This document shows, one piece after another, positions 26,565-33,761 of a DNA stretch of 45,402 bases (position 1 is the first letter of the stretch; the number at the start of each line of letters is the position of its first letter). The stretch spans positions 1 to 45,402 of the forward strand of contig CACMBV010000016.1 of the NCBI GenBank assembly GCA_902612125.1. The letters run 5' to 3'. Source of the DNA: an uncultured Verrucomicrobiota bacterium. Its GTDB lineage: Bacteria > Verrucomicrobiota > Verrucomicrobiia > Opitutales > Seribacteraceae. The notes under the pieces were generated by a model, which worked only from the letters and a program-made list of their open reading frames with translations, made no database searches and was not told where the DNA came from. The position numbers and the translations under genes are program-made.

Positions 26565-27773
26565 TGATGATTCTTTTGGACCTAAAAAGGCATCTCTTAG
26601 CGGCATTTTCGCTGTTTTTTCATCCTTTTGGGGTTATGCGGAGAAACTCTCAAGCTTTGAGAAGAGAGAATTGCCACGCCTTCTCCAAATGGACTGGACT
26701 GAACTGGCCAATCAACCAGTTTCGGGAGTGCTTGGTTATGACCATAAACATTGGCGTAACCAGGTTTCGATTGCGGTAATCCGTCCAGATGAAGTTTTGG
26801 GCGGAGGGCACCTACTGCTGGGTGACTCTTTTCGAGGCGTTGGGGGAATGCTTTTAACCCGTGGTAACGAATATGGCGATTTTGTCACAATGCGTAGGCC
26901 AACTTGGATCGTGCCGAAATTATTCCGGGGGCCGGGTACTTCCCTCTGGGGAACCAATGCGGTGAGCGGAGTCATTGATGTTACGACCAAATCAGCACAA
27001 TCAACTCAGGGGAATTCCGTTCGATTGGCGATTGAAAGTATGGGAACTTTTCTTGGAGAATTTGTTTATGGTGCTAAAGTTGGAGACGACGAGTTCTATC
27101 GGGTTTGGGTCCGTGATCATCGCAAGGCTTCCCTGGTTGAGAAAAATATATAAAAAGCGAGTTATGCCCGTATTTGGAATCCCATCAACTCCATTTGGAT
27201 AAACCAATCTTTTTAAAGGGGATCCCAACCTTGATGATGAGGTAATGGATGCTTACAAAATTGGTTGGACTTCATCGCCCATCGAAAAATTTCTTTGGGA
27301 ACTTTCTCTGTTTTACTAGATCCCAAGGATGCCGTCTTTAGTGGATTCCCTATTTTTAAAGCATTTCATTATGCTTCGGTCGGAGGTGAGCTAATCTTTA
27401 ATTACATTCCCATTGATTTTTGCGAATTGCAGGGATCTTTCTCTTACTCTAGCGGAGAAAAGGAACTGACTTCCTCGCATCGATGGCTTCCCTCACCTCA
27501 GTGATTCATGCGAAGAATGATTTGACACTGATACACAATCTTTACTTCACCGGTGATCGAATTTTACCATCTTCATGAAATATATTGCCTATCGGCAACT
27601 ACATGAGATTAAACCTTTGCCTGATCCTGCAAGTCAGGAAGGGATGGCGAGTCGGACTTTTCGGACAGGATTTACTGTATCCTGATTATCCGGAGAATAT
27701 GAATACAGATTTAGAAGTAGAACTCACCCGCATTAAGAGGAGGTTCCTTTTATATATTAGGACCGATTTTTAA
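26565..27773 (+). pseudogene. Decayed TonB-dependent receptor (several frameshifts and deletions)
   Basis: Fragments in different frames keep the order of a TonB receptor. 26580-27153 encodes a signal-like stretch (GIFAVFSSFWGYA), a linker (MDWTELANQPVSGV) and a plug remnant with VIRPDEV, LTRGNEYGD, FRGPGTSLWGTNAVSGVIDV and TKSA, ending at a stop. There is no start codon in this frame after the stop at the 5' end. A barrel piece GDPNLDDEVMDAYKIGWTSS follows near 27219-27319, then GGELIFNYIPIDFCELQGSF near 27385-27444, then the last strands (VGLFGQDLLYPDYPE ... YIRTDF) ending at 27773 with a terminal Phe. The plug lacks the middle part between the GNEYGD and RGPG blocks, and most of the barrel is gone. 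It cannot make a working receptor. Confidence 0.85.
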
Positions 27774-27775
27774 AA

Positions 27776-28402
27776 GTGAGAAAAACGGTATTCAGATCCA
27801 CATGGCAAGTGTTTTCTGCTGTAAAGTGGGATAGGCTAATTTCACTACTTGCTGTTTTTCTGTTCGTCTGGCTCGGATCCAAAAAAATGTGGGCAGATCA
27901 TGATTCCAATCATATCACCAATTTGAAAGCCGCATTTATTTTAAGTGCATTGAACCATGTTCGTTGGCAAGAAGTTGATCTTCCCGCTTCTCACTTGAAT
28001 GTAGAAATGTTAGTCGTCGGGAAAGATATAAACAAAATTACTGAACGATTATCAAATGTGATGCGAACAACTGAATTTAAGCTTAAGAATTGCAGTGTTG
28101 AAGTAAAAAATATTCTATCGCTGAAAGAAGCAGAGGATCAAATGGGCAAAAATGGTTCTAAGCTTGTTTTATTACTCGATTCAGAATCTGAATCGTGGAG
28201 TAGAGATAAATACCCGAATATTCCTGGAACTCTAATTATGGGTGAATCGAATAACTTTGCACGAAAAGGGTTGGTACTTACCCTTATTCAAGAAAACAAC
28301 CGTTTGAAAATCGGAATTAATTTGAAAAAAGCTGAGTCAATGAAACTTAAAATAAGTTCAAAATTACTGACCCTGAATCGGGTTGTTTTTCAGGAAAAGT
28401 AG
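27776..28402 (+). CDS. YfiR-family periplasmic protein (DUF4154)
   Basis: A protein of 208 residues from GTG 27776, three bases after the pseudogene ends. A hydrophobic segment (LISLLAVFLFVWLG) is followed by a likely cleavage after MWA. The YfiR pattern is clear: LKAAFILSALNHVRWQE at the start, LVLLLDSESESW in the middle, and the closing block INLKKAESMKLKISSKLLTL. YfiR proteins are periplasmic repressors of diguanylate cyclases or partners of sensor kinases and are often encoded beside TonB receptors. Here the receptor is dead and no kinase or GGDEF gene follows, so this gene looks orphaned though intact. Confidence 0.82.
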   Translation: MRKTVFRSTWQVFSAVKWDRLISLLAVFLFVWLGSKKMWADHDSNHITNLKAAFILSALNHVRWQEVDLPASHLNVEMLVVGKDINKITERLSNVMRTTEFKLKNCSVEVKNILSLKEAEDQMGKNGSKLVLLLDSESESWSRDKYPNIPGTLIMGESNNFARKGLVLTLIQENNRLKIGINLKKAESMKLKISSKLLTLNRVVFQEK

Positions 28403-28584
28403 ATCTGAAATCCTTCTTCAAAAATTAATTTATTTGAATCTCACTTAATAACATATTCACATTTTCTGCTTTTTTATCGAACGTTTTACACTTATTTCCT
28501 ATCTACTACTTTTACGGGAATGCAGAGGGGAGGATGCCCCATGGTTTTTTCCCTAAGTATAAATACAAAAACAAGGGAAAAAGG

Positions 28585-28923
28585 ATGAATATTACATACA
28601 GAGAAGCAAAAAGAATATTGGCTAAGCAGGAAGAAGCCCGAGAGGTTATTAACAGTTATCGGGGGATGGAGACACTGGGTAAGCGTCTACAACTCAATAA
28701 TAATAAGGAACTTATTTTAAAGCTCTTTGAAATCGAAGAGGATGAATCAATTATTGAGGTTTTCACTCATTTAAAAGCTCTCTACGAGGAGCAATGGGGA
28801 GACGCAGAAGCAACTGCCCCACCAGAGACACCCGGCGATATCATTATTACAGAGGAAAGTAAACCCAAGAGCCAGTCGCGAACTAAAAAGGAAACTGCCC
28901 CAGAAGAAATTGTAGAGGCGTAA
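28585..28923 (+). CDS. Small hypothetical protein with acidic/basic disordered tail
   Basis: A protein of 112 residues from ATG 28585; the frame also opens at 28534, but that adds a Lys/Tyr-rich low-quality stretch. Residues 1-75 look helical (ITYREAKRILAKQEEAREVI). The tail is Pro/Glu/Lys-rich with no clear structure. The start sits right behind a purine-rich run, AGGGAAAAAGG. I do not recognise the family. It precedes the YqgE gene by 117 bases on the same strand. Bases 28403-28584 upstream hold only AT-rich sequence and probably its promoter. Confidence 0.55.
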   Translation: MNITYREAKRILAKQEEAREVINSYRGMETLGKRLQLNNNKELILKLFEIEEDESIIEVFTHLKALYEEQWGDAEATAPPETPGDIIITEESKPKSQSRTKKETAPEEIVEA

Positions 28924-29040
28924 AATTTCCATTTTCCATTCCTTTCTGTTTCATTTGGCCTTCGCGTAATGTAATTCGATAGTTGTTTTTGAGAGTTTTG
29001 CTTGCATATTTTTCTTTCCGTTAGAAAGGTATATTTTCTC

Positions 29041-29613
29041 GTGAATTTAACCGGAAGATACCAAACAAAACAGTGTCTGTCGGGAAGCATTTTGCTTTCC
29101 CATCCAAATCTGCGGGACCCAAACTTTGCGAAAACCATTGTTTTTCTCTCTGCCCATTCCAATGACATGGGAACAGTTGGGGTAATCCTAAACCGCCCAT
29201 TGGGGCAGACTCTTGCTCAATTGGATAACCAATTTGAAGTAGGTTCCTTTGGCCAAACCCCGGTTTTTGAAGGCGGACCGGTGGAGAAAGATAAACTGAT
29301 AGTCGCTGCGTGGGAATGGTTGGACTCTCCCACTTCTTTTAAGTTATATTTTGGCATTGATCTTGAAAAAGCGGAAACTCTCAGAACGGATAATGAGAAA
29401 ATTAAGATTGCCTGCTTCTTGGGACATTCCGGTTGGTCCCCCGGTCAATTGGAAAATGAACTGGATCAAAATTCATGGATTGTATCCTCCTTAAACCATG
29501 ATTTATTTTCAGAAATGGATCAAAAAAGTAAAATGTGGAAAAAGTTAGTTGGTGGTTTGGGCGACGACTTAAAATTGCTGGCTGACGCTCCAGATGACCC
29601 TCAAGTCAATTAG
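29041..29613 (+). CDS. yqgE: YqgE/AlgH family protein
   Basis: A protein of 190 residues. The frame is open from TTG 29002, but GTG 29041 gives VNLTGRYQTKQCLSGSILLS, matching the usual family start, with a purine-rich AGAAAGG about 13 bases upstream. Blocks seen are LSHPNLRDPNFAKTIVFL, GVILNRPLG, VFEGGPVEKDKL, CFLGHSGWSPGQLENEL and SWIV, all typical of UPF0301 (YqgE/AlgH). The molecular role is unsettled; it is cytoplasmic and widely conserved. It is about the family length (185-190). Confidence 0.9.
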   Translation: MNLTGRYQTKQCLSGSILLSHPNLRDPNFAKTIVFLSAHSNDMGTVGVILNRPLGQTLAQLDNQFEVGSFGQTPVFEGGPVEKDKLIVAAWEWLDSPTSFKLYFGIDLEKAETLRTDNEKIKIACFLGHSGWSPGQLENELDQNSWIVSSLNHDLFSEMDQKSKMWKKLVGGLGDDLKLLADAPDDPQVN

Positions 29614-29658
29614 TCCCAAGGCTAGTAATTTTTTTTCACTTTATCTTCATCAAAGAAC

Positions 29659-29675
29659 TTGGCACTCCGTCTGCT
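29659..29675 (+). promoter_or_regulatory. Candidate sigma-54 (-24/-12) promoter of glutamine synthetase
   Basis: TTGGCACTCCGTCTGCT matches the sigma-54 consensus (TTGGCACG-N4-TTGCW), with the GG (29661-29662) and GC (29673-29674) dinucleotides exactly 10 bases apart. Transcription would start near 29686, giving a leader of about 45 bases before ATG 29731. An overlapping TATACT (29676-29681) could act as a -10 box but has no -35 partner. Control by an NtrC-like activator is inferred; I saw no clear enhancer site. Confidence 0.5.
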
Positions 29676-29730
29676 TATACTCTTAAATTACCCCTTAATG
29701 ACTTTTTGTCAGTAATCTACAACACAAACT

Positions 29731-30747
29731 ATGAGTAAACATAAGTTAGAATATATTTGGCTTGATGGGTACAAACCCACCCAAAGCCTTCGTGGTAAAA
29801 CGATGATCGCTGAAGATTTCAGCGGTAAGCTTGAAGACGCTAAGCAATGGTCTTTCGACGGATCATCCACTGAACAGGCTGAAGGTGGTTCCTCTGATTG
29901 CCTACTGCAACCTGTTCATGTTATCCCTGATCCAGACCGTTTTGGCGGTAATGGATGGTTGGTCATGTGCGAAGTCCTTAATCCGGACGGTACTCCGCAT
30001 GAATCCAATGGACGGGCAACCATTGATGATGATGACGATGATTTTTGGTTTGGGTTTGAGCAGGAATACACCCTGATCGATCTGGAAACCGATTTACCGT
30101 TGGGCTTTCCCAAGGGTGGTTATCCCGGTCCACAGGGACCCTACTACACTTCAGCGGGTGCCCGAAACACCAAAGGCAGAGATTTGGTGGACGAGCACTT
30201 ACACATTTGTCTTGAGGCAGGCCTGAATGTCGAGGGTATTAATGCCGAGGTTATGATGGGGCAGTGGGAATACCAAATTTTTGCCAAGGGTGCTGCCAGT
30301 GCCGGAGATCAAATTTGGCTTGCCCGTTACCTCCTCGAGCGTACCGCAGAAACCTACGACATTGCCATCGATCTTCATCCTAAGCCGGTCAAGGGAGACT
30401 GGAATGGATCCGGTATGCACGCGAACTTCTCGAACGGAGCCATGCGTGATGAGGGCGGTGAAGAATTGTTCAAGAAAATCTGCGAAGAATTCGGCAAAAA
30501 CATTGAGCGTCATATCAGTGTTTATGGAGCGGATAATGATCAACGCTTGACCGGTCTACACGAAACCCAATCCATTGACAAATTCAGTTATGGGGTTTCT
30601 GATCGTGGTGCTTCCATCCGCATTCCAGTGGGCACCATCCAAGACGGATGGAAAGGTCGGTTGGAAGACCGCCGTCCGGCATCGAACGGCGATCCATACA
30701 GAATCGCAGCCGCAATTATCAAAACCACCAAGGAAGCTCTTGCGTAA
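29731..30747 (+). CDS. glnII: Type II (eukaryote-like) glutamine synthetase
   Basis: A protein of 338 residues, the short GSII class. It starts with LEYIWLDGYKPTQSLRGKT and contains WSFDGSSTEQAEGGSSDCLL, FGFEQEYTL, GPYYTSAGARNTKGRDLV, NAEVMMGQWEYQI and GDWNGSGMHANFS, the beta-Asp, glutamate and ATP-binding blocks of GSII. It joins ammonia to glutamate using ATP and lacks the adenylylation loop of GSI, so control should be at transcription; a sigma-54-like promoter lies upstream. In this genome it can capture the ammonia released by the urease encoded about 20 kb away. It is monocistronic and closed by a terminator. Confidence 0.96.
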   Translation: MSKHKLEYIWLDGYKPTQSLRGKTMIAEDFSGKLEDAKQWSFDGSSTEQAEGGSSDCLLQPVHVIPDPDRFGGNGWLVMCEVLNPDGTPHESNGRATIDDDDDDFWFGFEQEYTLIDLETDLPLGFPKGGYPGPQGPYYTSAGARNTKGRDLVDEHLHICLEAGLNVEGINAEVMMGQWEYQIFAKGAASAGDQIWLARYLLERTAETYDIAIDLHPKPVKGDWNGSGMHANFSNGAMRDEGGEELFKKICEEFGKNIERHISVYGADNDQRLTGLHETQSIDKFSYGVSDRGASIRIPVGTIQDGWKGRLEDRRPASNGDPYRIAAAIIKTTKEALA

Positions 30748-30770
30748 CTAAGGTTTTAAAATTCTTTCAA

Positions 30771-30801
30771 AGGGCGGTGGAGGAATCCATCGCCTTTTTT
30801 T
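30771..30801. terminator. Terminator after glutamine synthetase, shared with the convergent lipoprotein gene
   Basis: The stem GGCGGTGG (30773-30780) pairs with CCATCGCC (30787-30794) with one G-T pair and a 6-base loop, followed by seven T residues. The A residues on the far side allow function in the other direction, but the convergent lipoprotein gene ends at 30800, inside the T tract. Confidence 0.85.
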
Positions 30802-31108
30802 ATTTTCTTTTTTTCATTACAATAACGAATTCATCCTGTTCATTCTTGATAAACCGTAGGACTGCATAATGGTGGGAACTTTGTGGATATAATTTAGTTT
30901 TCCTTTTTCCATGCTCGACCCATACAGCTTCCACTGCCTGAGCCCTGTCACTTTGCAATACGCCAGTCCTTTTTACTTCCCCTTTCTTTCCATGTGTTGC
31001 CACATATGACCAGCCTTTATCTTTCCATTGATTGATGATGTCATCGGGATTTTGAGAGCATCCGAGCAGGGCAAGCATTGAAAAGAAAGAACAGATAAAT
31101 TTATCCAT
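30800..31108 (-). CDS. Small lipoprotein
   Basis: A protein of 102 residues. The N-terminus MDKFICSFFSMLALLGCSQ has a lipobox LLGC, so the mature protein should be lipid-anchored at Cys17. The rest is a basic, beta-rich domain (GWSYVATHGKKGEVKRTGVL ... YAVLRFIKNEQDEFVIVM). I do not recognise the family. It follows the sulfatase gene by 33 bases on the same strand and may share its transcript. The C-terminal Lys-rich codons lie in the A-rich side of the shared terminator. Confidence 0.65.
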   Translation of the reverse strand: MDKFICSFFSMLALLGCSQNPDDIINQWKDKGWSYVATHGKKGEVKRTGVLQSDRAQAVEAVWVEHGKRKTKLYPQSSHHYAVLRFIKNEQDEFVIVMKKRK

Positions 31109-31141
31109 GGCCTTTGGCGAGAAGCTACACCTGCGGAAGAG

Positions 31142-32539
31142 TTATATTTTACCAGCCGGTCGTTTAGACTTCTGCAGTTCATGGTTAAATTTTTCTCCCA
31201 GCGTCTTTAAGCGGCTGGCAATTTTTGGAAATTCATCTTTAACATCCGTCGATTCTTCAATATCAGAATGTAAGTTGAACAGGGATAGACCAATTTTCGC
31301 CTGGGAATAGTTGGTGGGAATCCCGCCAGTCCCTCCGGGTTTACCGGCCATTGTTCGGTAGCCATGGGGAAAATGAAGTTTCCACTTTCCCTGTCTCACG
31401 GCCTGTAGCTGGTTGCCGTAGTAAAAATAATATGCTTCGTGGGGAGACTTTTCATTGCCAATAAAAAGGGGCCAAATATTCTTTCCATCAATACGGTGGT
31501 TGGGTAAATCAGCACCGATCAGTCCAGCTATTGTTGGCAGTAAATCAATCGTCATCGCAGGCTCCTTGCACTCAGAATTGGCTGGGATGGTCCCCGGCCA
31601 CCAGGCAAGCGTTGGTTCTCGGCAACCACCTTCAAACATGGTCCCTTTGCCCTCTCGTAATGGAGCCGCTGACCCGGCATGATCCCCGTAGTTTAACCAT
31701 GGACCGTTGTCCGAGGTAAAGACAAACAGGGTATTCTTGTGCAGATCATGCTTGCGGAGAACTTTCATGATTTCTCCGACTGACCAGTCCACCTCCATCA
31801 TCACATCCCCAAATAAACCTGCTCCACTTTTTCCCTTGAATTTATCCGAAACATAAAGAGGCACATGTACCATGCTGTGGGGAAGATAGACGAAAAAAGG
31901 ATTTTCTTTATTTTTTTTAATGAAGGACACCGCTCGTTGGGTATACTCCTTGGTGAGTTGCTCCTGGTCCTCTCCAGTAACTTTTGGATTAATCACTTCA
32001 TTACCTTCGACCAGTGGCAGGTGGGGCCATCTCTTGAGCCTTTCTTCCATGGGCAGATGAAGCACGCCCGGGTGATAGGGCCACATATCATTTGAATAGG
32101 GAAGACCGAAATAATCATCAAACCCGTGTTGCATCGGCAAAAATTTCTGATGATGTCCCAAGTGCCATTTTCCGAAACACGCCGTAGCGTATCCTTTTTG
32201 CTTACAAATTTCCGCAATGGTTATCTCACTTGGGTTCAGACCATGTGCAGACTTGGGTCCCAGGGCTCCATTGATCCCGATTCTTACATTATAACAACCG
32301 GTTAAAAGCCCTGCCCGGGATGCCGAGCAAACCGCCTGAGTGACATAGAAATCAGAAAACTTCCTTCCTTCCTTGGCCATCTGATCAAGGTGTGGGGTAG
32401 GGTAGGCTTTGGCACCAAACGCACCGATATCGGCATAGCCCATGTCGTCCATGAACATGATTACTACATTGGGTGGTTTTTTGGCAGATGCTAAGGTTGC
32501 CAAAAAAATAAAAAGAAAATTTGCAAATATCAATTTCAT
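31142..32539 (-). CDS. Secreted arylsulfatase (type I, formylglycine-dependent)
   Basis: A protein of 465 residues with a signal peptide (MKLIFANFLFIFLATLASA). Metal-binding DD is at residues 31-32 (MFMDDMGYADIG). The catalytic Cys71 is in CSASRAGLLTG, the Ala version of the C-x-[PA]-S-R formylglycine motif. Further blocks are GKWHLG, HVPLYVS and FTSDNGPWLNYGDH. It removes sulfate esters, probably from algal or animal glycans or glycosaminoglycans outside the cytoplasm; the exact sugar is unknown. A maturase (formylglycine-generating enzyme or anaerobic equivalent) is not in this window. Such genes are numerous in marine Verrucomicrobiota, which fits the fucose-like operon nearby. Confidence 0.92.
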   Translation of the reverse strand: MKLIFANFLFIFLATLASAKKPPNVVIMFMDDMGYADIGAFGAKAYPTPHLDQMAKEGRKFSDFYVTQAVCSASRAGLLTGCYNVRIGINGALGPKSAHGLNPSEITIAEICKQKGYATACFGKWHLGHHQKFLPMQHGFDDYFGLPYSNDMWPYHPGVLHLPMEERLKRWPHLPLVEGNEVINPKVTGEDQEQLTKEYTQRAVSFIKKNKENPFFVYLPHSMVHVPLYVSDKFKGKSGAGLFGDVMMEVDWSVGEIMKVLRKHDLHKNTLFVFTSDNGPWLNYGDHAGSAAPLREGKGTMFEGGCREPTLAWWPGTIPANSECKEPAMTIDLLPTIAGLIGADLPNHRIDGKNIWPLFIGNEKSPHEAYYFYYGNQLQAVRQGKWKLHFPHGYRTMAGKPGGTGGIPTNYSQAKIGLSLFNLHSDIEESTDVKDEFPKIASRLKTLGEKFNHELQKSKRPAGKI

Positions 32540-32603
32540 GAGCGTGGGTGTGATTATGGAAACTAAAGGGATAGTAGATTTTATTCGTCCTTAAAATGAC
32601 TTG

Positions 32604-32625
32604 GCAAGATTCTATTCAATCTTGC
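32604..32625. promoter_or_regulatory. 8-bp inverted repeat upstream of the sulfatase
   Basis: GCAAGATT (32604-32611) and AATCTTGC (32618-32625) are exact inverted copies around a 6-base spacer, 64 bases upstream of the sulfatase start. It could be an operator for the sulfatase. It is not followed by a T run close enough to be a good terminator. Confidence 0.3.
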
Positions 32626-32764
32626 TGTCACCTTTTTGTATCAATCTCCTGTCCCCTTGAACAAATGATTGTGATCAGGCATCCAACTTACCATATTCAT
32701 GGTTACAAGTCTCTGCGGGGAGTCTTTAACTACACATCAAAAACACAAACGAAAGGAACTAAAC

Positions 32765-32956
32765 ATGTTGCAATACATGAGATGGGACAAAAATCAGCGT
32801 GGGATGGCGGATTCAATATCCATCCTGTCATCCAAGCGGGCGGAATCCTTAGTTCGTAAATTTTACCAAAATAAAAAAGAAGAAATGGAGGCCGATCCTT
32901 TATGGTTTTGGCAAACTCTCCTCAAATATCGAAGAATACCTCCCTCACTTGGTTAG
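32765..32956 (+). CDS. Small basic hypothetical protein
   Basis: A protein of 63 residues from ATG 32765, with AAAGGA 8 bases upstream, a better ribosome site than most genes here. The sequence is helix-forming and basic, with SSKRAESLVRKFYQNKK and a Trp-rich segment DPLWFWQTLLKYRR. An overlapping frame from 32596 is open too, but it lacks a ribosome site. I do not recognise it. The cytosolic, positively charged character would suit nucleic-acid or membrane-surface binding, but that is a guess. Confidence 0.45.
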   Translation: MLQYMRWDKNQRGMADSISILSSKRAESLVRKFYQNKKEEMEADPLWFWQTLLKYRRIPPSLG

Positions 32957-33052
32957 TTGAAAATGTCCATGGGCAACGAAATAATTTGTTCGGATTTGGA
33001 AAATTGAACCTTTTGCAAAACAAAGAGTCCTAATTCCACCCAGGATTTTTAT

Positions 33053-33088
33053 AAAGCCCTTCTTTCTATTCGGGAAGAAGGGCTTTTT
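33053..33088. terminator. Hairpin between the small gene and the START-domain gene
   Basis: AAAGCCCTTCTT (33053-33064) pairs perfectly with AAGAAGGGCTTT (33075-33086) with a 10-base loop; on the plus strand it runs into TTTTT. It ends the plus-strand small gene and overlaps the last codons of the minus-strand START gene (stop at 33066). Confidence 0.75.
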
Positions 33089-33713
33089 CTTGGACCGGAT
33101 TACGCATTTCTTCCCGTAATCCCTCAATAATGCTTACCGGATAGGACTTGGATGCCCAGTCTACCATGAAGTTTGGAATCCGGCCCCGTGGGTCCGAAAG
33201 GTTCTCAAAAGTTACCTGCATTCGATTTCCATCCAAAGGATCAATCCGATAGCGGGTAAAGCTTATCTTTGCCCGGACATTCCCTTTGTCAAGGGTGGCG
33301 GATGGATGATTCACCGATTTCATTTCCAGAAGTATCTGGGATGGGCCTTCTCTTAAAATCTTAGACTCAAAGACCACTTCGCGGTTTTTTATCGGCCAGA
33401 CTGCATTGATCTCCTGTTTGAAAACAAAGTGAAAATCTGTTTTTTTTTCAATCAGTTTGCCTTCATTCAGGTCTTCAACCCAAAACTTCCAGCGGTTGGG
33501 GTTATGAATAACCCCAACCAGTTTTTCCGGTGTACCTTCGATCATGCCCACCCCCCTAAAAGCGGTTAAGTCACCGACCTCTTGGCGGTAAACTTTCACT
33601 TCCTTTCTTTCCCGTACAAATTCCCAACCGTCCGCACTTTGATCCTGCGCTAACAAATAGGAGATGCTTACTAAGGTAAGCGTTGAGAAAAAAGCTGGGG
33701 AGAGTGGATTCAC
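33066..33713 (-). CDS. Secreted START-domain protein
   Basis: A protein of 215 residues with a signal peptide (ending SYLLAQ). The START/SRPBCC helix-grip fold is indicated by WEFVRERKEVKVYRQEV, FRGVGMIEGTPEKLVGVIHN, WKFWVEDLNEGKLIEKK, VWPIKNREVVFESK and the C-terminal VDWASKSYPVSIIEGLREEM helix. Such proteins bind hydrophobic ligands, often lipids, in a cavity; bacterial periplasmic versions are poorly characterised. It sits 48 bases downstream of the cadherin-type gene on the same strand, possibly as part of its transcript. Confidence 0.82.
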   Translation of the reverse strand: MNPLSPAFFSTLTLVSISYLLAQDQSADGWEFVRERKEVKVYRQEVGDLTAFRGVGMIEGTPEKLVGVIHNPNRWKFWVEDLNEGKLIEKKTDFHFVFKQEINAVWPIKNREVVFESKILREGPSQILLEMKSVNHPSATLDKGNVRAKISFTRYRIDPLDGNRMQVTFENLSDPRGRIPNFMVDWASKSYPVSIIEGLREEMRNPVQEKALLPE

Positions 33714-33761
33714 AAGAAATGAAAGGTCAACTCACTACATTGCCGCTACTAAATTGGCAAG

